64,000 nt of DNA from Pontibacillus litoralis JSM 072002 (GTDB taxonomy: Bacteria > Bacillota > Bacilli > Bacillales > BH030062). Shown piece by piece: positions 55,894 through 62,928 of the stretch. Below the pieces are notes generated by a model. That model was not told the DNA's origin. It saw only the letters and a program-made list of their open reading frames with translations, and did not search any database. Made by a program: the position numbers and the translations under genes. Location: positions 1-64,000 of the forward strand of contig NZ_AVPG01000016.1 of the NCBI RefSeq assembly GCF_000775615.1, read 5' to 3'. Numbering within the stretch: position 1 is the first letter of the stretch; each line of letters begins with the position of its first letter.

Positions 55894-55909
55894 GTTCTTT
55901 ATAAAGAAC
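55894..55909. promoter_or_regulatory. downstream SinR-type operator of the matrix operon
   Basis: GTTCTTTATAAAGAAC is a perfect 16-base palindrome made of two SinR half-sites (GTTCTTT), placed just after the predicted transcription start. Occupation of both sites would lock the promoter. Confidence 0.75.
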
Positions 55910-55942
55910 AACACACTTCATCCTTCTAAAGGGGGGGTCTAT

Positions 55943-57130
55943 CTGGAAAAGCGAAATAATTGGTTAAGAAGAAAGAAAATAAAAGGTAAAGAGAAAATAG
56001 TAAAGAGACTAACATTAATTATTGCACTAGGTTCTATAACAATTGGAACAGCAGCTCATTTGGTCACGGAAACGCATAGCTCTTACACGGATAGTTCTAA
56101 GACAAGCCCTTCTTTACAAGCATGTGAAGTGTTTCCGAGCTATATTAATGATCAGTGGAAAGAAACTTACAATGCTTTCATCACACTTAAATCCCTGCAG
56201 CAAGAACTTCGTCATTTCGTAGCCGAGCCTGAGCAGGAACAGATTCGTACAATTCAAGGCTTAAACACGATGTCCTCGGAAGAACTTACTACATTATCAA
56301 CGTATTATAACCAGTATATAAACGAAGGAAATGAGCAACTCACTTATTTAAAAGAACTTGATCAATCAATCGAACAAATGAAATTAGCCATGCAAACAGA
56401 ATCTTTTATAATCGTGAAGCATTTAATCGAACTGTCTTCTTATCCTAGTGACATAGATAAGCAATGTCTTAAGGGAGAGTATGGGGATTATCCGAGTAAA
56501 GTTCAATCAGAAATCAAGATGTACGAGTCTTTTGAACAATTACAAATTTCAACTATTGTGCAATATTATGAGAATGTATCTAACGGACAAAGTATTGCAG
56601 CACCTAGCATTTACAGTAAAAAAGAGTTACAGGACAAGTTTGATGCCTTGATTGATAGCGAGATCAGCAAGACGAACAGGCAAATGAACAACTTTAGAGT
56701 TGCCCTAGAGAAATGGATTAAGCAGGCGGAGAAAAATAAATTAAAAGTCGATGCAGCCATGGAAGAGTATAAGGAACAAGATGACAAAGAAGCACCTTCA
56801 TCGAATGAGCAACATACCAGGCCGAAAAATGATAACAAAGCACAACAAAAACAGCAAGATGAAAACAATTTAGAAGAAAGCCACGAGCAAGATCATTCTT
56901 CAACAGAACAACCAAGTAAACAGGAAGATGATTCGTCGGCACAGAAGGATCATCCAAAGCAGAAAGAGCCGAATAATACAGAGGACAAAGATGCCCAAAA
57001 GGAAGAACAAACGAAAAAAGGATCTGAGCAAGAGCAGAAAATGAAAGGCGAGGAGCTTGATCATCCTATGCAAGACGAACAAGCAGAAGAAGCAGAGCAA
57101 CCCTCAAATGAAACAGCAAAATCAGAATAA
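55943..57130 (+). CDS. TapA-like exported protein with a long charged tail
   Basis: The protein of about 395 residues has a basic start, a membrane/signal helix (about 21-41), SLQACEVFPSYI after it (compare SLQTC in TapA), a helical middle (about 75-290), and a tail of about 110 residues made almost only of Glu, Gln, Lys, Asp, Asn and Ser. TapA has a similar order and anchors TasA fibres; the middle part here differs and resembles, from memory, DUF4047. The start is unclear: CTG 55943 is well placed after AAAGGGGGGG, while GTG 55892 would overlap the operator and lie at the transcription start. It is first in the operon before sipW. Confidence 0.65.
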   Translation: MEKRNNWLRRKKIKGKEKIVKRLTLIIALGSITIGTAAHLVTETHSSYTDSSKTSPSLQACEVFPSYINDQWKETYNAFITLKSLQQELRHFVAEPEQEQIRTIQGLNTMSSEELTTLSTYYNQYINEGNEQLTYLKELDQSIEQMKLAMQTESFIIVKHLIELSSYPSDIDKQCLKGEYGDYPSKVQSEIKMYESFEQLQISTIVQYYENVSNGQSIAAPSIYSKKELQDKFDALIDSEISKTNRQMNNFRVALEKWIKQAEKNKLKVDAAMEEYKEQDDKEAPSSNEQHTRPKNDNKAQQKQQDENNLEESHEQDHSSTEQPSKQEDDSSAQKDHPKQKEPNNTEDKDAQKEEQTKKGSEQEQKMKGEELDHPMQDEQAEEAEQPSNETAKSE

Positions 57131-57147
57131 ATGGAATTCTATCTCTA

Positions 57148-57167
57148 GTAGAAAGGTGGATTTCTAC
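57148..57167 (+). promoter_or_regulatory. hairpin around the sipW ribosome-binding site
   Basis: GTAGAAA and TTTCTAC form a 7-base stem whose loop (GGTGGA) is the ribosome site of the following ATG at 57169. It may tune translation of the signal peptidase. Confidence 0.5.
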
Positions 57168-57168
57168 C

Positions 57169-57723
57169 ATGAAAAAGATAATAAGTACGACTGTAACTGT
57201 TATGTTATATAGCCTTTTAATTGTGATGATGCTTGTTGTAGTTGTTTCAAAAGCTTCAGGTGGTGAACCTTCTTTTATGGGCTATAAAGTGATGAGTGTG
57301 CTATCAGGATCAATGGAACCGACCTTTCAAACAGGCTCCATTATAGCCATTGATCCAAAAGAAGCAGAGCACATATATGATAAAGGCGATATTATCACTT
57401 TTAAGAAAGAAGAAGGTATTCTCGTTACGCACCGTATTACAGCGGTAAACGGGAAAGGTGACACGGTTACGTATGAAACAAAGGGCGATAACAACGACGC
57501 TGCTGATACTGAACCTGTTCGGACAGAAAATGTTGTTGGGGAATATACCGACTTTACGATTCCTTATGTAGGCTACTTTTTATCATTTGCTAATTCTAAT
57601 TTAGGTACGTTGCTACTTATGCTCATACCTGGGATTTTATTGCTTATCTATTCAGGTGTGACGATTTGGCAAGCATTCTCTCAAATAGAGGAAAAGAGGG
57701 AGTCAGAACCAAACAGCATGTAA
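57169..57723 (+). CDS. sipW: ER-type signal peptidase SipW
   Basis: The 184-residue protein has an N-terminal and a C-terminal membrane helix and the signal peptidase motifs VLSGSMEP (Ser48) and VTHRI (His88). Histidine in place of the usual lysine marks the archaeal/eukaryal Ser-His type. In Bacillus, SipW cleaves TapA and TasA/CalY precursors, which flank it here. Length is that of SipW (about 190). Confidence 0.95.
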   Translation: MKKIISTTVTVMLYSLLIVMMLVVVVSKASGGEPSFMGYKVMSVLSGSMEPTFQTGSIIAIDPKEAEHIYDKGDIITFKKEEGILVTHRITAVNGKGDTVTYETKGDNNDAADTEPVRTENVVGEYTDFTIPYVGYFLSFANSNLGTLLLMLIPGILLLIYSGVTIWQAFSQIEEKRESEPNSM

Positions 57724-57734
57724 TGGATTGTTCT

Positions 57735-57750
57735 CCTTGTACATACAAGG
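57735..57750 (+). other. short hairpin between sipW and tasA
   Basis: CCTTGT-ACAT-ACAAGG forms a six-base stem and could be a processing or stability element that lets tasA be expressed above sipW. Confidence 0.4.
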
Positions 57751-57786
57751 GTCAATATAAATAAATGATTAATAGGAGGAATTATC

Positions 57787-58383
57787 ATGGGTTTAAAAAA
57801 GAAGTTAGGGTTAGGGATTGCTTCAGCAGCTTTAGGTTTATCTTTAGTAGGTGGAGGAACGTATGCATTTTTCAGTGATTCGGCAGAGGCGGAAGGATCA
57901 TTTGCGGCAGGTACACTTGATTTAAATGCAGAACCGACAACAATTATTGACGTTGATAACTTAAAGCCTGGCGATTGGATGAACCGTACTTTTAAGCTAG
58001 TGAACGATGGTAGCTTGGATATCTCAGAAATTCTTCTTCATACAGATTATAGCGTAAATGACGCGAAAGGTGATAATAGTGGTGAGGATTTCGGCGAACA
58101 TATCCGTGTGAACTTCTTATGGAACAATGATAAAGGAGACGGTGTTATTTGGTTTACAACATTGAAAGAATTGAAAAATATGTCTCCAGATGCAATTGAG
58201 AATAAGCTATGGTTCCCTTGGTTTGAGGAAAGAGGTGGCGACTTAGCTCCAGGAACTAGTGATGAATTATATGTACAATTTGAGTTTGTTGACAATGATG
58301 AGGATCAAAACCATTTCCAAGGTGACTCTTTAGATCTTACTTGGACGTTCGAAGCGAAGCAAGGTGAAGGGGAAGAAAGATAA
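57787..58383 (+). CDS. tasA: TasA/camelysin-like biofilm fibre protein
   Basis: The 198-residue protein has a SipW-type signal (GGGTYAFFSDSAEAEG, cleavage near residue 27) and the TasA/CalY beta-sandwich with FAAGTLDLN, LKPGDWMNRTFKLVNDGSLDISEILL and DLTWTFEA. It forms extracellular matrix fibres or a surface layer. Length is closer to CalY (197) than TasA (261). The ATG follows AGGAGGAATT, the strongest ribosome site of the operon. A weak terminator follows. Confidence 0.92.
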   Translation: MGLKKKLGLGIASAALGLSLVGGGTYAFFSDSAEAEGSFAAGTLDLNAEPTTIIDVDNLKPGDWMNRTFKLVNDGSLDISEILLHTDYSVNDAKGDNSGEDFGEHIRVNFLWNNDKGDGVIWFTTLKELKNMSPDAIENKLWFPWFEERGGDLAPGTSDELYVQFEFVDNDEDQNHFQGDSLDLTWTFEAKQGEGEER

Positions 58384-58395
58384 GGAAAACAGGTG

Positions 58396-58420
58396 AAAAG
58401 GTGGGTATTCCCCGCCTTTT
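58396..58420 (+). terminator. partial terminator after tasA
   Basis: AAAAGGTGGG pairs with CCCCGCCTTTT, and CTCTATTATA follows. It probably lets some transcripts pass to the LPXTG, sortase and SinI-like genes. Confidence 0.6.
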
Positions 58421-58462
58421 CTCTATTATATATTGAATAAATCTTACATGCGAGGTTAGCGT

Positions 58463-59107
58463 ATGTTCTATCAAATAAATGTATTAAAAGTGCTGTCCAT
58501 CTATTGTGTTATCGTGTTGGTTGTCGTTTTATATTTTCCATTTGGAGAAACGCGAGCAATAGAAAGTGACCCTATTATTGATATTTCAACCACACCAGCA
58601 GAGCGTTTTATTCGAGTTACAAATTTGAAGCCAGGAGACACTATAACTCGTTCACTTACGGTTCATAACGAAGGGAATGTTAATGTTCCCTACAGTTTTA
58701 CAGCTCGTATGAAAAGCGGTTCACAAAAGCTTTACGAACAGTTAGAACTTGATATAGTAGCCGGTGGCGATGTTTACTATAGCGGCTCTTTAAGTGAATT
58801 TCAAGGGCTCTCTAATTTGTCATTAGCTAGGTCGAGTAGTGACACCTATGAAGTAAGGATTGAATTTCCCTATGAATCAGGTAATGAATTTCAAGGGCTT
58901 ACAACGTCTACTTTGCTCACCTTTGTAGCAGAAGGAAACGAAACCATACCATCTTCTGGTGAAGGTTTATTCGCTGCATCAGGTCAACTCCCACAAACAG
59001 GTCAAGCTGCACCAATAGCAATATATGTGATTGGCAGTTTTCTTGTCGTTGGGGGAATATGTGTCTGGTTAATTACGAATAGACGTAATAATACGGAGCA
59101 AGAGTGA
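58463..59107 (+). CDS. LPXTG-anchored TasA-like surface protein
   Basis: The 214-residue protein has a signal peptide (about 1-32), a TasA-like domain (FIRVTNLKPGDTITRSLTVHNEGNVNVPYSFTARM) and a complete wall-sorting signal: LPQTG at 176-180, a hydrophobic stretch and a basic tail (NRRNN). It should be covalently fixed to peptidoglycan by the sortase encoded six bases downstream. It likely acts as a wall-bound base or minor subunit for the TasA fibre, a role inferred from sequence and context. Confidence 0.85.
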   Translation: MFYQINVLKVLSIYCVIVLVVVLYFPFGETRAIESDPIIDISTTPAERFIRVTNLKPGDTITRSLTVHNEGNVNVPYSFTARMKSGSQKLYEQLELDIVAGGDVYYSGSLSEFQGLSNLSLARSSSDTYEVRIEFPYESGNEFQGLTTSTLLTFVAEGNETIPSSGEGLFAASGQLPQTGQAAPIAIYVIGSFLVVGGICVWLITNRRNNTEQE

Positions 59108-59113
59108 AAGTAA

Positions 59114-59803
59114 ATGAGAAGGATTATGAATAGTTTCGCTACGTTCATAGTAATCATTGGAATTCTAATATTAAGCATTCCTATTTTGGAGAATAGGGCG
59201 GTTAAAATGGAGCAAAAAGGCTTGCTAAATAGACTGGAGACAGAAGGAGCTGACTCAGTTACGACAGACAGGCAAGTGGAGGAACGTTATGAGCAACTTA
59301 ATGCTATCCTAGATGAAGGACAGCAGAGAGAAGAATCGACGAAACAAACGAAAGAAGCCGCACGATTATTGGGGAAAATTGAAATACCATCTATTGATAT
59401 AGAGTTACCAATACTAGATGGAGCTAATATGGAGAATTTAGACATTGCAGTGGGCCGATTAAAAGGAACTGGTGTCATTGGAAAGAATGGAAATATGGCA
59501 TTAGCGGCACACCGAAGTTATAAGTACGGAAAGTTATTTAATCGATTAGATGAAGTAGAAGTCGGTGATGGGCTTCAAATTGATACAGGGGGAAATACGT
59601 ATGAATATGAAGTGAAGGACACATTTCGAGTTGTTCCGACAGATCTTTCTGTTCTAAAGGATACAAATCAGGAGTCTATCGTTACGTTAATAACTTGTGA
59701 TCCAATTCATAACCCCACGCACCGTCTAATTGTTCAAGCGGAAATGAAAGACAAGTCAGATGCGTTGGGGACCGAAGCATCGCCTAGGGGGCCTGAAAGA
59801 TGA
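59114..59803 (+). CDS. class D sortase
   Basis: The 229-residue protein has an N-terminal membrane helix (about 8-28), a Glu/Gln-rich linker and the sortase barrel with His133 (LAAHRS), Cys195 (LITCDP) and an Arg in HRLIVQ. It is closest to class D enzymes of Bacillus. The neighbour's LPQTG is its evident substrate. The stop overlaps the start of the SinI-like gene. Confidence 0.93.
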   Translation: MRRIMNSFATFIVIIGILILSIPILENRAVKMEQKGLLNRLETEGADSVTTDRQVEERYEQLNAILDEGQQREESTKQTKEAARLLGKIEIPSIDIELPILDGANMENLDIAVGRLKGTGVIGKNGNMALAAHRSYKYGKLFNRLDEVEVGDGLQIDTGGNTYEYEVKDTFRVVPTDLSVLKDTNQESIVTLITCDPIHNPTHRLIVQAEMKDKSDALGTEASPRGPER

Positions 59804-59931
59804 GTAAGGAGCAACTATTAGATCCAGAGTGGGTTAATCTAATCATAAAGGCGAAACAACTAGGACTTAGCATGGATGAAATTCGTAGCTATTTGGAGAC
59901 CCAAAGTACGACAAAAAAAGTAACATCTTAA
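59800..59931 (+). CDS. sinI: SinI-like anti-repressor peptide
   Basis: The 43-residue product contains LDPEWVNLIIKAKQLGLSM followed by DEIRSYLETQ, which matches the SinI dimerisation hook (LDxEWVxLIxxAxxxxISxEEIRxYL) that binds and neutralises SinR. It starts within the sortase stop (ATGA), so translation is coupled. No sinR gene is near. A SinI-like gene in the operon controlled by SinR-type sites predicts positive feedback. Confidence 0.8.
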   Translation: MSKEQLLDPEWVNLIIKAKQLGLSMDEIRSYLETQSTTKKVTS

Positions 59932-60182
59932 TCAAGGAAGCGGATTTTTAGCGGAGTATCGGATTGAAAAATGGACTTTATGTCTCTAGTACATGACTTA
60001 ATGATGGAAAAAGAGCTGGATGTCGAAAGGTATGAAAGTGTGGAACATTAAGAAATCTTTTTGGAGTATCGAGAAAGTGATAATTAAATATCGAATAGAA
60101 GAGTATCCCGGTTAAATAGTAATAGTGTTTGACCGGGTTTCTTCATGTTAAGGTTTAGATGAAAAAAGAAAATAAACATTTT

Positions 60183-60330
60183 TGTATACATGTAAACGAC
60201 AAAGAAAACATCCGTGTGCATTTTTGTGTTCATGTATACAAAATCGTATACGTAGCTTAATAGAGGCTTGTACACAAAATAGTAAACAAGTATACAATTT
60301 AAGTTTAGATGTATACGTTGTTGTAAACAA
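60183..60330. repeat. TGTATAC-type repeat array, candidate plasmid-type centromere
   Basis: Sites of the form TGTA(T/A/C)AC occur at about 60183, 60191, 60233, 60245 (CGTATACG), 60269, 60290, 60310 and 60322. Several are perfect 8-base palindromes and most are spaced by 10-48 bases. The array lies 100 bases before an actin-like gene and is likely the binding site for the DNA-binding partner encoded after it. Confidence 0.7.
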
Positions 60331-60431
60331 TAGCTCTAGCGTTTTCTATCGGGTTGACTATTGATTGAATTTTCTATATTTTAATGGTAAGGTTTGAAAA
60401 AATATCTAGTTTAATAGAAAGGGAGATTCGT

Positions 60432-61622
60432 ATGAGTCAATCGAGAGTAGCTGCTGTAGATGTAGGAAATGATGCATTGAAAGGTATTTTTGGTGATTTC
60501 GATTCAGAAGTGTATATTCCTAATGTTATTGCTAGGGATATAGAGGATCGTCCAATTATAGGTATTGAGGATTTAGATACGAAAGACCCTCTTGATGGGC
60601 TACACATTCGAGTTCACTCTCCGGCCTTACAGGAAAATAACGTCATCTATCGAGTGGGAGACCTAGCTACAAAAAGTGATAATGCATCTGAATTAGATCC
60701 TGGCAGTAGTAAGTCCCAAGAGGATCAGACGTTAATTATGCTGTTTGCTTCCATAGCGCTAGATGCTGTTCAAGAAGAGAACCGTCAATTGTTTAAACGA
60801 AATAATGGAGTAGTAGAAGCGAGCTATACACTTGGAACAGGCTTGCCTTTACGTGAAGTAAAAGAAGGAAAAGATGTCGCATATCGCTCTAAATTGTTAG
60901 GTGCTGTTCACCAAGTAGAATTCCTTGTTACTCCAAAGCACCAAGGAAAGAAAGTGAATATTAAATTTGATGAAGTAAAAGTATATCCTGAAGGCTTTGC
61001 CTCTTTCATAAACTTAGTTATGGATAATAACTTAAATGTCATTAATAAAGACTTAATTGATAAGCGTATAATCATTCAAGATATCGGTGGCTTGTCCACG
61101 GATATAGCAGTTATAAAAAATAGAAATGTGGATGATGATAAAGCTCAAGGGTTTAACTTGGGAGTGTCGGAATCGCTAGAGAAGATTAGAGAAGAGATAC
61201 GTACGAAACACGGTGTAGAACTTGATAGTCGCCGGGATATTGTGGATATTATTACGAAAAAGAACGACCGAAATCATATTATGGTCAAGGGAAGCAGAAC
61301 GAGCGTACATGATATTACGGATCGCATTTTGCTAGAACTCGCTAAGAAACAATACCGTCATTTAAGAAATGTGTGGCAGAAAAACTCTCAAACGGAAATT
61401 GCCTACTTCGTTGGTGGAGGATCTGTTGTATTAAAAGAGTATATTAAATCAATTAATAATAAATTAGATGGGTACAATATTGATTTCTTTGAAGATTATA
61501 AAGAAAGTATTTGGATGATGGCAAATGCCTACTATAAACTAATTAAAGACTTCCGTCGTAAAAACGGTCTAGAAGCTTCAAAGAAAGGTGCATCTAAACA
61601 ACAAGCTACAACGTCAAAGTAA
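60432..61622 (+). CDS. ParM/StbA-type actin-like segregation ATPase
   Basis: The 396-residue protein has the actin-like ATPase signatures: AAVDVGNDALKGIF (phosphate 1, about 8-21), IIQDIGGLSTDIAVI (phosphate 2, about 215-230) and AYFVGGGSVVLKEYI (adenosine, about 330). ParM/Alp proteins polymerise to push DNA copies apart. ATG 60432 follows GAAAGGGAG; an upstream in-frame start at 60384 lacks one. The gene is flanked by a repeat array and a small RHH-like gene, the parMRC layout. Confidence 0.85.
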   Translation: MSQSRVAAVDVGNDALKGIFGDFDSEVYIPNVIARDIEDRPIIGIEDLDTKDPLDGLHIRVHSPALQENNVIYRVGDLATKSDNASELDPGSSKSQEDQTLIMLFASIALDAVQEENRQLFKRNNGVVEASYTLGTGLPLREVKEGKDVAYRSKLLGAVHQVEFLVTPKHQGKKVNIKFDEVKVYPEGFASFINLVMDNNLNVINKDLIDKRIIIQDIGGLSTDIAVIKNRNVDDDKAQGFNLGVSESLEKIREEIRTKHGVELDSRRDIVDIITKKNDRNHIMVKGSRTSVHDITDRILLELAKKQYRHLRNVWQKNSQTEIAYFVGGGSVVLKEYIKSINNKLDGYNIDFFEDYKESIWMMANAYYKLIKDFRRKNGLEASKKGASKQQATTSK

Positions 61623-61633
61623 GGTGAGGAACA

Positions 61634-62233
61634 ATGAAACAGAACAAGATAGAACGCGGACAAGCTATTACGTTTCGTATCCCTTCTGACACCCCTGATC
61701 ATGTGATGCGTCAACTACAGCAATTAAAGGAAACGGAACGTCGTAATTTTTCAAGTACGATAGCTCGTTACGTCGTTCAAGGCGTTAGTGAATCGACAAA
61801 GAATGACCGTGAAACGATTTCGATCCCTTTACCGAAAACGTTAACGAAAGCGCAACGAGATTGGTTAAAGCATGAGTATTCAGAAGCGTTACTAGGGAGT
61901 ATTCTTTATCAACTTATTTCCGATCCAGTTCGCTCTAGTGCTTTGCTAGCATCTCTAAATAGCAATGCTTTAAATATAGACGATGCGCTGTATTTACAAG
62001 AAACGGAACGTAAAGAGCGTGTTACTAAGGAAAACGAGGTTTATTCCCAACAAGATGAACTATCATCAGCTCAAGAGTCGGATCCTTTAATAGATGATTT
62101 AGATGTATTATCTTGGGAATCAATGAATGAAGAACTGGAAACAACGCAAACAATCTCTAATTCAACAGCAGAGGATGAGACACTTGCTGTTGATGATTTT
62201 CTAGGGAGCTTTTTAGACAAAATGAATAAGTAG
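61634..62233 (+). CDS. ParR-like DNA-binding adaptor
   Basis: The 199-residue protein starts with a ribbon-helix-helix-like region (ITFRIPSDTPDHVMRQLQQLKETERRNFSSTIARYV, about 12-47), followed by a helical middle and an acidic C-terminal tail (about 140-199) ending FLGSFLDKMNK. ParR proteins bind centromere repeats by the N terminus and cap ParM filaments with the C-terminal tail, which fits this design. It starts 11 bases after the actin-like gene. Confidence 0.7.
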   Translation: MKQNKIERGQAITFRIPSDTPDHVMRQLQQLKETERRNFSSTIARYVVQGVSESTKNDRETISIPLPKTLTKAQRDWLKHEYSEALLGSILYQLISDPVRSSALLASLNSNALNIDDALYLQETERKERVTKENEVYSQQDELSSAQESDPLIDDLDVLSWESMNEELETTQTISNSTAEDETLAVDDFLGSFLDKMNK

Positions 62234-62274
62234 CAACAAGGCAAAGCTGATATTGTACTAGCTTTGCCTTGTTG
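62234..62274 (+). terminator. terminator of the ParM-type cassette
   Basis: CAACAAGGCAAAGCT and AGCTTTGCCTTGTTG form a perfect 15-base stem with an 11-base loop. Confidence 0.85.
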
Positions 62275-62313
62275 TAGGTGGGGGGATTTTGTTCAATATT
62301 TTCCGGGAAATAT

Positions 62314-62928
62314 TTACGCATACCACTGATAGAGTTTTTTTGGTCTTCCTACCTTTTGGTGACTTAACACTTGTTTGACTTTTCCTTGCTCTAGTAAATA
62401 CAGTAAGTAACGATATACCGTTGGGTAAGCTAAATTAACATGCTTGGAAAGTTCATCCACTGCAATAGGGTGTGGATGGGCTTTTAAATGTGTTGATATG
62501 TGTTGCAACGTTTGGCTACTAATTCCTTTAGATGGATAGAATGCTTCCTGGTTTTTCACTTTTTGCATGTTGGCTAACTGAGCATGGAGCTGAATACGTG
62601 ATATGATATCTGGAGCTTTAACTGGTTTCAAGGCGAAATCAGTCGCACCATTTTCAAGGAATTGATCGGCAACCTCTTGACGCTCATCTACAGTTAATAC
62701 AAGAATAGGGATCATATCATTAAGTTTGCGCATTGCTTTAACTGTTTGGAGCCCGTCTAATTCAGGCATATGATAATCGATTAGAATGACATCATACGTA
62801 TATTGACGAAATAAATCTAGCCCTACATTTCCGTTTTCCGCAGTAGTAGGTGTCCATTTGGCGTGATGACAAATTTCCGTTAACATGTAACGTAGTGAAG
62901 AGTCATCATCTATAATTAGTATGTTCAT
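62314..62928 (-). CDS. response regulator with C-terminal helix-turn-helix
   Basis: The 204-residue protein has a receiver domain (ILIIDDD near residue 5, phospho-Asp in VILIDYHMPE at about 51, LKPV) and a C-terminal winged HTH (about 140-200; AVDELSKHVNLAYPTVYRYLLYLLEQG), similar to CitB/DcuR-like regulators. ATG 62928 follows AAGGAGT and lies within the end of the kinase gene, so the two are coupled. Confidence 0.85.
   Translation of the reverse strand: MNILIIDDDSSLRYMLTEICHHAKWTPTTAENGNVGLDLFRQYTYDVILIDYHMPELDGLQTVKAMRKLNDMIPILVLTVDERQEVADQFLENGATDFALKPVKAPDIISRIQLHAQLANMQKVKNQEAFYPSKGISSQTLQHISTHLKAHPHPIAVDELSKHVNLAYPTVYRYLLYLLEQGKVKQVLSHQKVGRPKKLYQWYA

Noticed and set aside
55892..55942. 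GTG at 55892 as start of the TapA-like gene.
   Set aside because: It falls at the predicted transcription start, overlaps the operator and has no ribosome site; CTG 55943 is better placed although unusual.
59971..60051. 26-residue reading frame (begins MDFMSLVHDL) after the SinI-like gene.
   Set aside because: There is no ribosome site and no recognisable motif; most likely non-coding.
60182..60364. Short reading frames on both strands inside the TGTATAC repeat array.
   Set aside because: Composition follows the repeats, no ribosome sites; the region is better explained as a binding-site array.
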